Positions 20,947 to 32,400 of a DNA stretch of 64,000 nt are shown here, piece by piece. The position numbers were made by a program, and so were the translations under genes. The notes beneath the pieces are model-generated. The model had not been told where the DNA came from. It did not search any database and saw only the letters and a program-made list of their open reading frames with translations. The DNA comes from Notospermus geniculatus (taxonomy: Eukaryota; Nemertea; Pilidiophora; Heteronemertea; Lineidae): contig NMRB01002272.1 of NCBI GenBank assembly GCA_002633025.1, forward strand, positions 1 to 64,000, in the 5' to 3' direction. The first letter of the stretch is position 1. Each line of letters opens with the position of its first letter.

Positions 20947-21731
20947 CTGGAACATACAGATGTTAAAGGGACTATAACACTTGACTTTCATCAACAGATT
21001 TACCAAAATGTAAACAAATGTACACCATGTTCCTACTAGCCCAGCTAATGGGACATGTCTCTTTAATTTATGCAGACAGCCTTGAGTGTTGGACTGAGGA
21101 GCAGAAGGTGCCCGGTTGAAATCCGTGCGTCAATCTCATTTCAGTAGGGGCCTATGCTCAGCTACAAGGACAAGAACACCCCCTGATTAGAAAATAAAGT
21201 AATTTGTAACATTGATGAACGGCAAAAATTATTTTTGTGAACGGGTAGCCGGTGTGCCCCCTTTGGATCCGCGCCTGTCAACTTTCTTTCCTATCTCAAT
21301 GAGTGACACAGCACTTCATATAAAGATAATCTAATTTGTAGGCCTACTGTTTCCATGACATACATCTTAAATAAAGAGCTTTACCTTTTTTTTCAACGGT
21401 TTTATCCCTGCCTTCGAAAGTTGGGACCATCAGTTCACAACCGACTCAGAAAGTACATTCTTCACAAGGATTAGGACTCCTTCGCTATCCAGAAATTCAT
21501 CGCAGAATGATAGAAAGTTCTGATAGCTTCCTTGTTGTCCACTTATTTGAAAGCAGACGACCCACTGACCTGGACCTAAAGTCCTTCCTCCTTCAAGGGA
21601 ACCGCTAAATGCTGCATGACACAGATGTTTTTTAAACGACATAAGTGAATCTGAAGCGTTCTGGCCTACAAGAGTCAACCAAACATATCAAGTTACTCAC
21701 TGGTCATAAAGAAATAAAACGTTTAATTCAA

Positions 21732-21927
21732 TGGGAGGCTTTCCTGCCGTTAGAGGCCACCACAAGTTCGAGATCCTAGGACGTCAAGAAATTTGACGTC
21801 ATAGAGAAGTACACGCCATGATGTCATCCATTATGACACGTACTCCATGGCTTACGACTGTGACATCAAAATTTGTGACGTTCTAGGACCGCTAACAGGC
21901 GCCCTCTAACGGCAGGAAAGTCTCCCA
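21732..21927. repeat. MITE, TIR TGGGAG(G/A)CTTTCCTGCCG
   Basis: The ends are inverted repeats of about 27 bp. The interior is rich in TGACGTCA-like and ATGACGTCAT words. Confidence 0.65.
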
Positions 21928-22167
21928 TTAGGCACGGTTTCGGCCAACAAATCTGTAAAATTGACCATGAAATTCTGGAATTTGGAGCAAATCATTAAAT
22001 TCACTGCAGATTTCAATGTTTAGTAGCACAGGGTGCCCCCTCTTTTCCCAAATCCTGGATCCGCCCCTGATTGTGAGTACCGGTACCGTACGGTACCAGT
22101 AATGCACAACACAGGCCATCGACTTATGAATATTATCACACACTGAGGTCCAGTTGGCCTACGCCTA

Positions 22168-22800
22168 AAAGGTGTGTGTATTCTCACAACATGGTGCACA
22201 CTGGTGCCAGGTGTGTGTATTCTCACAACATGGTGCCCACTGGGGCCAGATGTGTATTCTCACAACATGGTGCACACTGGTGTCAGGTGTGTGTATTCTC
22301 ACAACATGGTGCACACTGGGGCCAGGTGTGTGTATTCTCACAACATGGTGCACACTGGGGCCAGATGTGTATTCTCACAACATGGTGCACACTGGGGCCA
22401 GATGTGTATTCTCACAACATGGTGCACATTGGTGCCAGGTGTGTGTATTCTCACAACATGGTGCACACTGGTGCCAGGTGTGTGTATTCTCACAACATGG
22501 TGCACACTGGTGCCAGGTGTGTGTATTTTCATACCCTAGGTGCCATCACTCTTGTATCATATCTATTAGTACTGGGGTGGGAGGGTGGGCAAGGGGATAT
22601 CACACACGCCCATCGACCACGCCGTGTCATCCTCACACCATGTACGCCCCACACTTCGCCCACCCACTCATGGCCTGAACACAAATACCCCGATTAGCTA
22701 TTCACAAGTGGTTATGTCACCTAGGGTGTAACACCAACATGGTGCACACTGGTGCCAGGTGTGTGTATTCTCACAACATGGTGCACACTGGGGCCAGGTG
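22168..22800. repeat. Minisatellite, 37/39-bp unit (GTGTGTATTCTCACAACATG)
   Basis: About nine head-to-tail copies to 22530 of GGTGTGTGTATTCTCACAAC + ATGGTGCACACTGGTGCCA with 37- and 39-bp variants, then an interruption, then two more copies at 22735-22800. Long open frames here are a by-product of the repeat. Confidence 0.9.
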
Positions 22801-22986
22801 TGTTTATCATTGTCATTATCAACCAGACAATGTAAATTCATAAAAGAAAGCAACAATTTTTTTCTAAAAATTATAATTTCTCTGGAATAAAAGTCACAAA
22901 TGTAACCAAAATAAATGTCCTGTACATAAATAAATAAAAATGGTTTCATCTTGGATGAATAAATACTGCAACAGGCATTATAAAAA

Positions 22987-24487
22987 TGTGACCCATTCTG
23001 GTAAGGCCACATAAAAAAATCTTTAGTTTAGCATCAGCGCCCGCCTCGAATTTTCTTGCAGCCCCAAAAAAATTTTTTTTCAAAAACAAAAAAAAAATTT
23101 TTTTTCAAAAAAAAATTTTTTTTTCTTCAATCTTTTCTCACATTATAATGTTCTCTGTCAAAAAGTGTGGTTTCTTGTCTACACATGCCTTTTCCAGGGT
23201 GACTCAGATATGTATTTTTTGGAATAAAAACCTTTTTCGAGTTAATACTAAGGATTTGTCTATTGTATGATAAATGGTGCAATGCTTCCAAGCTCTCTTT
23301 CGATGATCACAGTCCATTTCAGGGCTTACTGGAATTTGCGCAAAATTAAAATGCGCAATGGAAAAATGCGCAAAGGGGAGATATCATTATTCAAAAACAC
23401 ACCATTAAAAGATTAGACTTCCGTTCAAATCTCGCCAATCGTGTTTCATGTCCCATGGACCCCAGACGTGATCATCATTCTTGAACGCTCATGCATACGG
23501 TTACGCGTGATCAGTCCGTTACTTTTGGTAATGCCGCTGTAGAGGATGAAATTTTTCATCCAATTTTCTGAATATGCTCAATAAAGGCCTACATGCGGGT
23601 TTATACAAAGCCCCAAATAGGCCCGGAATTTCGGAAAAAAATGGATTTGATCGTGTACAGTGGGAACTTATGGAATACATGTACATATGCAAATACATGT
23701 ATCAGTGAGTGAACTCACGCACTCTCGGGGAACCCCCAATCCCCCTTGTTGGGACCACAGTCCTTCCTATCTGCTTTTGTTTTTGTATGGGATTTTTCAT
23801 ATGTTCATTCATTCACACACACAAAATTGACGTAGGCCTAACCATTATACTCGCTTAGCGAAGCGACTTACTGGGCTGTCACGAGTAAAATATCGATCCA
23901 CACATCAGAGTGCGTCTCAGCATAATACATGCGCCCTTCTGGGAATCCCCAAACTCGAGGCCAGGCTACCCACGCAATGCTATCGGACGCGCAAGAAAGC
24001 CTGGATCGAGGTCAATTCTGTTGCGCATTTTCCCATTGCGCATTTTGATTTTGCGCAAATTCCAGTAAGCCCCATTTCAGTACCGTATTTAAAAAAAACC
24101 AAAAAAAACTCCTCCCTCCTCACTTTTTACAAGTTTGACTGATGCTAAACTAAACATTTTTTTTATGTGGCCTAAAACCAGGCATATGACGCTCAGAAGG
24201 TGAGCCTCAACAAACTAAGATGACACCAGGCGAAAATGGAAGAATTAGATCGTTTCAGATTTCATAATAGACAGACAATATTGACACTGACAAACATTTG
24301 GTCTCAACCTGCCAAGCTAAGAGCGACATATACCTGGGCCGACCGAATCGAAACTACGATAGCACTAACATGACCTAACAGAGAAACTCTGTAATGGCAA
24401 AAGACATTGCATTCCTCTCTGTTAGGCACTGTTAGTGCTATCGGAGTTTCGTTTCGGTCGGCCCTGGTTTTGCCAGAACGGGTCACA
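22987..24487. repeat. Nested DNA-transposon stack
   Basis: Outermost ends TGTGACCCATTCTGG / CCAGAACGGGTCACA belong to the 7246-7446 family. Inside, 23005-24172 has ends GGCCACATAAAAAAAT...GCATCAG and its inverse, flanked by TAA on both sides. Inside that, 23323-24071 (749 bp) has roughly 50-bp TIRs starting GGCTTACTGGAATTTGCGC and a 9-bp target duplication CCATTTCAG. A separate MITE, 24338-24462, has TIR GCCGACCGAA and target duplication CCTGG. The stack is absent from the equivalent position downstream of gene 3 (about 46285). Confidence 0.75.
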
Positions 24488-24564
24488 ATATTTAACTCCA
24501 GTGAAAGGTTTCTTTATACCGTTTCACTGTAGAGAAAATCAACATTATATAAACATTCTCACAT

Positions 24565-24950
24565 AGATCAGATTGGATTGGTCCCTAACCCAGGACTGAC
24601 ATCAATGGATCAGATCAGATTATTACCCAAATATAGGATTGGTACCGCTACCACACACTGGATCGGCTTGGTACCAAAACGCAGGACTGGTACCACAAAG
24701 ATTAAATCAGAGTGGTACGTAAACCCAGGATTATACAGGGATTAGGTGAGATTGGAACACAAACCTAGGATTGGCACCACATAGATTAGATCAAATTGGA
24801 ACACAAAACCTTACGATTGGTACCACATAGATTAGATCAGATTGGAGCACAAGCCTAGAATTCGTACCACATAGATTAGATCAGACTGGAACACAAACCT
24901 AGGATTGGTACCACACAGATTAGATCAGATTGGAACAGAAACCCAGAGTG
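24565..24950. repeat. Degenerate tandem repeat, about 42-bp unit (GATTAGATCAGATTGGAACA)
   Basis: About nine imperfect units of a GATTAGATCAGATTGGAACA + CAAACCTAGGATTGGTACCACATA type. The homologous flank of gene 3 has about one unit (46330-46380). Confidence 0.8.
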
Positions 24951-25926
24951 TACGCAGGGTCTTTTCACATCACATGATCATGTAAACCCAACAATGCCAT
25001 CAGTTATGAGGACAAATTCTAGAATGGTGGGGAGACCATGTAAACTGAAGTATCTGTCATGAAATGGACTCCAACCTCAGGAAGGAAATCTTGGCTTTTA
25101 AAAGTCGCTGAAGCATGCAGTAATGTCCTGATTAATATAAGGGTTAGTTTCAAATTAATTACCAAATAACAGTAATAAGTCAACATGACATTAAATCTGG
25201 AATATCCTGCTCATCTTCCCTATTTTTAACTAATAAGCCATCTTGGATAGTTGCCATGAACTGCCTGGAAACAAGGATCATTTTTATCACAGTCAAATCA
25301 ACTTCTCATATATCACAATAGGCCTATATTAGCTTCCAGCTTGATCAAGATGTGGCCTGTTCCCTTGAAGGACTTTCCTTACAAGCAATTCCCTTACAAG
25401 CACAAACTGCATGTCTAGCTACAGTTGAGAACTCGATTAAAGTGAGCTGGTCGTGACAGTCAAGGTGTCCGAATAGAGAATCAAACGCCACCATCTTGAA
25501 TATATTACAGTAGGCCTACTTGCATCTGGAATTTATTGTCGACTATGAGCATATTTACACATCTGGCACTGCTGCAACTCTAGTCTTATCTTGGTATGTC
25601 GCCACTAAAATACTGAATTTGTAATTTTGAAATTGTGATTTTCGTGGGCCGTGAAATTATTCTTAATGTCATTTTCGACTGCCGTGACTAATTCTCTTTA
25701 AGACAGAGCAAACTTCACAAATGTTTGTCAGTCACCATGGAAACGTTTAACATCAAGGTGAGGGGATTCAATTCAAAGAAACTGCCAGGATCGCATGCAG
25801 ATAATTGTAGTCAAACCTGATGCCTCCTGACGACTCATCTAATCACAAGTCACTACACCGCTGTGACTCCCGTCTCTTTAGTTATAACTGTGTAGCATTG
25901 AAGATGAGCTGAAGTCCGAGTCAAGT

Positions 25927-28900
25927 TTAGATTAATTCCATAAAACCAGGATCATCTTTATCATCAGGATCCTCTGGAGCTGGTAGTGGTGGCGCTTCAC
26001 GGGAGAAATCCACTGAAGCATAAGGGTCCTCAATCGTCTCTTTTCCACGGATAAAGTCGGGGTTTTTCGGTGGTTTGAGATTGACCATCGTGTAAATTGT
26101 CCCATCGACACCGATTCGGGGCCCCTGAAAAAGTGGAACAGATGTATAGTTTAGATTTCTGGAGTTGCTTTGGCTGGTGAAAGGCTAAGAAAACGTTTTC
26201 CTGAACATTTCAATGCAGCTGATGAACACAGATCTGCAACCATCCAACTGTTCGAATCCCAGGTCGTATGGGATATAATCCCTCTCGCTCTTCAGTCCGT
26301 CGCATGCGACAGTAAACCCTGGTGCCTTGTGTCTTTGCAAGGACAAACCAATAATGCTTCAGCACCGATGGAAAAGTCAAAATGCAGATAAGACTAACAG
26401 CAGTATTTGCAGATGAAGGATCAGTTTGCTGGTTATACCAACCCCTTGTCCGTATCCACTTCCAGAAGGTCCACCGCTACGGACATCCTCATACACATTA
26501 ACATCACCCCCTTGGTTGACGTTGGCGTACACAGCCGTATCGTCCGAGCCCTTTTTGCCAGGTTTCTGTCCCTTCTTGGGCTTATTCACTTCTGCGTAGA
26601 CATCACCTGAAATAAGAAATCAACAAAATCACAGACTGGGTATTGAGACCTCGTGCCACAGGAAATCGGATAAACTCCAATATGGCCGCCAAGGGTGCCA
26701 TTAGGCCATCACCCGAAGGATCATTTATCCAGATACCTACCAGCTGGAGCAGGGCCAGCATCCTTCTTTCCTCTCTTTTTACTCAAATCAACTTGAGCAT
26801 ATTCGGTACCGACAGGTGCTGGGTCCTTCTTCTTCTGCACCTCGGCATACACAGCGCCACCTGTCAGATTAATAAAGCATTATGTTGGACTTCTAGTTTA
26901 CCACATGAAACACTGGATAAGGAGCTTGTGCAATGGCTCATTATGACGTCACTTTTGACCGGTGGCCCACCATGCTGACGTCGACGACAGAGTGCGCCAC
27001 GCGTAGATCACATCATGGCTGAAGTCACACACACTCACTTGTGCCGATGACAAAGTGTATTTAAAACTAGGGCTTGAATCTTTGAAGTACGTATCAGTCA
27101 AGCATTTTTGGGGATCGTCACAAGATCGACCTGCATTCTCTTAACACTTTGAAAATGCTGCAAAATTCAATACAGAGGGGCTTCAAGGAAGAAGGGTCTT
27201 ACCCGGTCCTGCAGGTGGCGCTGATCCCTTGCCCTTACCCTTCTTTTTCTTCTTGCCAAGGTCAACCTGGGCGTATGGCTGAGCTTCTGGTAAAGAGAGA
27301 GAAGGATGGGAAAGTAATAAACAAGTAAATATAGAGAGAGTCTGGGGTGAACCTCTTCCTCTGCAGATTGACAACATCACTTGTTATTGAAAGGCAGGTT
27401 ACAAATTCAGAAGATTCCATTGAAATCAGAGTAAAAAGTTTGGAAGTCTGGCTACAACAAGACTCACCAGGGGCAATCAGCACACCCTCTTTCACTCCCC
27501 CCTTCTCCTGGGTAAGTTCTACATCAATATACCCACTGTCCACGGGATGGGACTTCGTCTTGTTCACAGCGGCGCCACCTGTAAAACACACGACAGAATG
27601 GTGACACATCGCAGAGACTTGAAGCAGGCCCCGCCTAAACCAGATACTGCCACCTGTGTGTAGACAAAGTCAGAGTCAGTTCATCAACAAAAATTAAAGT
27701 ACAAGAACTGCACAGAAGAAGAGAACATAAACAAGAGGTCCATGGGCCTGGCGCTCAGCTGACGATGACCTGCCAACTCTAGAGGTTGACACAGCGGAAA
27801 ATGTCTGCAGTCATTTGTCACTGCGGCACATTTTTTAAATAAACAGGACTCCCGGCTTTTAAAATAGTAACCAAGAAATGAGGACAGCGATGTTTTTATC
27901 AACGTACCAGCAGCCGCACCAGTTCCATTGGGTGGAGATGACGCCATCTCTATCCGTTCATTTTCATATGGGTTGAAGCCTGAAAATAAAATCATCACAT
28001 TTCAACACTTTGAGAACAATCTGATTGCTTGGACATCTACAGAGAAGTATTAAGCCAGAAATATTTTCTCGGGCAATACACTAAAATTATGACCCCTTCA
28101 GGATCTAAAATGTTCTAAGTGTCACAACCATGGGACACAGAAAATGATTTGTCTAAAAAAGCTGGAAGTAGAGGTATAGCTGGTAGCTCCTTCTAGCAGG
28201 AAAGAGACACACTAACAAAGAAGCATCACTCAGCAAATACATGTAGCTGCATTTAAAAGCTGTTTATTTACCAGCTAAGTCCTGAAGCTAAGCACACGCA
28301 TTGAGTTTTCACTGGATACACTGATACAGCTCTTGGCCCCTCAGTTCAAAATGCACATTCCAAATTTCAAGAACTAGTTTTGATAACGTCCTAGGCCACG
28401 CAGTGCTAGAAGTTCAAAAGATCTGTCCCCAACCTGGCACAGTTGAGGAGTACAGCATTATCTCTTGTACTAGGGTTGTACTAAACTTAACCATAAAACA
28501 AGTAGACTAGGATACAGTTACCATATTGTTAGTCTGAGAGATGTGCGAAGGCTGTCATTGCGTGATTTGGCTGAACACATGATCAAACCTGGGAGGAGAG
28601 GAAAGTTTATTACAAGCATGTGAGGTTAGGCTTTGTTAGCAGGCTTGGGCAGATTTCAAAATGGAGGACTGCTGCGAAGACACTAAGTCATTCTGAAAGA
28701 TCAAGCCTAAGCGGTAGGCCTACTACTGACCAATTGTCGGTTTGGTACAAGGTTGAGGAAAGCCAGATGACAGAGTTGAAGGAAACCTCCATGATCGTAA
28801 CTTCTAGCAGAGATTAAAATGTGCTCCACAAGAGCTTTCCAGGTGTGACTTAGGCTTGATATCCTGGAAATTCACGTCCTGAGGGACGGTTAGTTTAGGG

Positions 28901-29402
28901 TGCTCACTCACCATCATCAACATGAACATCAGTGAAGGCTGGATTCACTTCTCCTGTTTTCTCAGGTCTGACAAGAAAATAAAAACATGAGGGTCAAGTA
29001 TACTATAGTATTGTGATCCTTCTTCACTGAACAGTTGTGGGGTTGTCAAAACTGGCAAAGAGTCCATCACTACATCTCTTCTTCAAGCCCCCCCCCCCCC
29101 TCAGGGAGCCGTGATAGCGTCCAAAGGGAAAATTGATCTTGATCCAACTAAAGCTGCTTTTCCACGAGGCAATTGCGGGCGCGGAATAGGAGGCGGGCGC
29201 GGGTGGAAAAAATCGAACCAACGTATTTGCCATTAGCTGTTTCACCCGCACCCGCTCCCACCACCGAAACCGCGTCCGCAAACGTCTCATGGAAAAGCAG
29301 CCTTAGACTGGGTGAGTTTCAGGCAAAATGTCAGATAACAGTTTATCTCTCGATACCTTCACGAAGAAATGAGGAACACTTACTTCGACAGAATTTTCTC
29401 TC
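25927..29402 (-). CDS. Ig gene 2 cytoplasmic-tail exons (8 small exons)
   Basis: 29384-29402 (19-nt micro-exon, GEKILS), 28912-28967, 27908-27979, 27468-27578, 27203-27286, 26741-26860, 26443-26606, 25927-26124. Tyrosine motifs in order: NPYENE, SGYIDVEL (ITIM-like), QPYAQVDL, AVYAEV, TEYAQVDL (ITSM-like TxYxxV), DVYAEV, AVYANV (YxN, a Grb2-type site), NVYEDV, SGYGQG, TIYTMVNL (ITSM-like), DPYASVDF. Lys-rich linkers (GKKKKKGKGKG; KPKKGQKPGKKG) separate them; APPLPAPEDP near the end is PxxP-like. The stop is TAA at 25927-25929. The donor of the 26443 exon (GGG|GTTGGT) is weak but conserved in gene 3. Confidence 0.82.
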
Positions 29403-32400
29403 CTGAAAATGAGAAAGGATAATATCAGATGATGTCACATCGAAGCCCAGCCTCTGCTGGATTAGATAGAGGCATGTTTGTGCAAGGAAAATGGAACACG
29501 ACCATGATAGCCTGGACATTTGTGACCTGCTCTGGCAAAAGCACATGTACCGGTAGGTGCTTGTCACAAGTGATCACCATTGGTCATCAGTTTGTTCAAC
29601 TATTATCTTTGTTGTCCACTACTATTGTAAACTGCAGAGACGTACATTTCAGCTATTGTGTTGTATGCCATTAACCCTTTCCTATATTGCGACAAGTGCC
29701 TCCTTTTGTTGTAGCGGGTCACATTTGGTTTCACTACATTTTCCATTTACTTTTTGTCTCTTTTACTGGGTGTGAATTCCAATACTGACATTTTTGGGTG
29801 TGAAAATACAGGGGTTTACACTATGAGAGAGAAATGACATCATCTGCCGTAGAATCTTACCTTTCTCAACTCTTCTCTTTCTGATCACAAACACTACGAC
29901 CAAAACAATGGCAAGGATGATCAGGAAACCCAAGGTGCCTCCAACACCGCCACCTATTGCAGCATACGAAAGTTGTTCACCTAAATAAGACACAGTATTA
30001 GTGAGTGAGTACTTTTTGGTCGTACTTGATATCCACACCAGGATATAGAGCTTGTGCAGTGGCTCATTATGACGTCATGCCCAGTGGTCCACCATGCTGA
30101 CGTTGACGACAAAGTGTGCCACATGTAGATCACATCAATCACTGCGCCGACCTGTCGGGATAAACCATCATACGATTTTCCATTGAATTACCATTAAAAA
30201 AATGGGAATCTCGTCCTCGGACATCTGTTAAAACCTTTTTAAGGACAAGAACACCCACCTTTGGTTTTCTCCTGAAGTATTTCTCCATAAGCACTACTAC
30301 CTTCATCGTTGACTGCTTTTACACGAAAATGATAATTTGTGTCTGTCTTCAGTCCAGAAATTCTTACGGTGACGTTCTTTGAGAGGCCTGGATCGGGAAT
30401 ACCTTTTCTGGCCATTTCCCATTCACCATCATCAGTTCTCTTCTCAACTGTGAACGTTTGTTTCGATCCACCAGAGAAGTTACTCTTAAATGTTACGTTC
30501 ACCGAACCAGTTGTAACAGATACTATCGCAAGACAGCAAGGGGTGTACGGTGGACCTGGGTGGAGAAAATGAAAAAATTACTGGTCGTACTGGTAAATAT
30601 AACATTTTGTTGTTTGGACACATTTGGGATTAGGCAAATCCACACCATACCTGGCATTCAACAAAAGTGCTATCGCCAAACTTATTTTGAAACTACACAT
30701 GTATTAGGCTAAAGGTGGTATATTTTAATGTGTTACTCACTTTTTTTTACCCAAAATAAGGAAATTGGTAAAAGCAAGAGGTAAATGGCTATTGGAAGTT
30801 AAATAAAGGCTTAAAGACAATTTAGACCCCCTCCAAAGCAATGCTTGTGAAATGTTCGCAGGAATTACTTACCGGTCTCTTGCAACCTGAAAATGAAGGC
30901 AGTGATGCCAATATCATTTGTCACTTTAGCCGTGTACTCCCCATAATCACTTGTGGCAATGGTCTTCTTCAATTTGTATGTTGTGTCATTTACTTTAGCT
31001 GCACTGAAACCTCTATCAGTGGCAGGCTTGTTGTCTTTGTCCATCCATGCAACAGCAGTAGGAGGGGGGTTGGCAATCACATGGAGAACAAATGTCACCG
31101 ATTCAGTCGGTTTACTTGCTACTCTGATAACTTTGGGGAAATCAGGATTCCATTTGGCTTTGTCTGAAATTGAAAGAGAATGAAAAAAAAATGTCTATAA
31201 ATACATAATGGCTAGTATGAATAAAAGCAAGTAAATGCTTTTACTTCTTTTCTGCTGTATAAATGCACTGGACGGCCCCATACAAAACTAGAGTAAAAAC
31301 AGTCACCAGACTTTTAAATTTCATACCATCATAAATATGACTTATGACACCATCCATACTAATTCACCAATATTAATGAAAGATATATTTTAATACAAAC
31401 TGATTCTGACAATGAGTGAAGTGAGATCTTGGGTGCTAATGATTACGAAGTTAATGCAAATGAACAAATACAATGTTAATGGCAATGATTACAATGATGA
31501 AGGAATAGACAATATCACTCCAAAAGAGTGCAGCACCTGACGGGACAGTGTCATGACGTCCCACACGTCATTTCATGATGTCTTGATGTGAAATGAAAAA
31601 AAAAATCAAATTGTTTCACGGCGTCATGATCGCTGAAACAACTGGATATTTTTGAGTCACGTCATGCGATCAGAATGACGTGCGGGACGTCATGACGCTG
31701 ACATGCCACATGCTGCATTCTTTTGGAATGATATCGTCAATTAGTATTACCGGTACTGGGGTACCAAGAAATTAATATTTACTTGGTATTACAGACAAAC
31801 ATACTTACAGAGTATATTTAACTGAATCTTATTACTAACAACACCACCTGGTGAGTAATTGACAACTCGACAATGGTAAGGTCCAGTCTGCGTGTACTCG
31901 ATTAACTTTACTGTATAAGTTCTTGATTTTTCATTCTGGATCTCTTTACTGTTGTTATACCATGAATAACTATAATTTGTTGGATTCCCACCACTTGCCT
32001 CACAGGTCAAGGTCACATCGTCTCCTTCTTTCACTCTTTTAGGGTTTGACAAAAGTGACACACTTGGTGGATCTGAAAATAGTAAATGAGAGGATCATCA
32101 CACTAAAATCTGAGGAGAGTTAGTTTGTTGGCTTGTCGGCGATTTTCTCCAAAGTGACGAATGGATTTCACCCGAATTAACAAAAATAACAATGCTGTTT
32201 GCGCCTTTCGATGTCATGACGTCACCAAGGTTTCCATCATGTCATCATGTGTGACAGAATGACGTCACTCGAGCACTCCTGATGACGTGATGTGTCTCGC
32301 ATTCAGCAGTTCCCGCACAGAATGGGTATTGCCAAGTTTATACAATGCAATTTATGTCTCCTGGGTGTGCATGTCAGAGGGAGTATATGGAGGTACAAGT

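Larger units (their letters stand above)
20947..25926. other. Intergenic region between gene 1 (5' side) and gene 2 (3' side)
   Basis: Should contain the gene 1 promoter and 5'UTR exon(s); a donor-like A|GTGAGTAAC at 21701 (-) is a possible UTR exon end, but this is weak. The remainder is a MITE (21732-21927), a minisatellite (22168-22800), the nested element at 22987-24487, tandem repeats at 24565-24950 and the gene 2 3' flank, which is conserved in the gene 3 3' flank. Confidence 0.5.

Noticed and set aside
22172-22697. Long overlapping ORFs rich in 'FSQHGAHW' and 'YSHNMVHTG'
   Set aside because: They are produced by the 37/39-bp minisatellite in all frames; there is no splice context, and the frames are equally open on both strands.
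28262-28275. Possible 10-nt exon GACTTAGCTG in the gene 2 tail
   Set aside because: Flanked by AG and GT, but inclusion would break the frame between 28912 and 27979; the total CDS is in frame without it.
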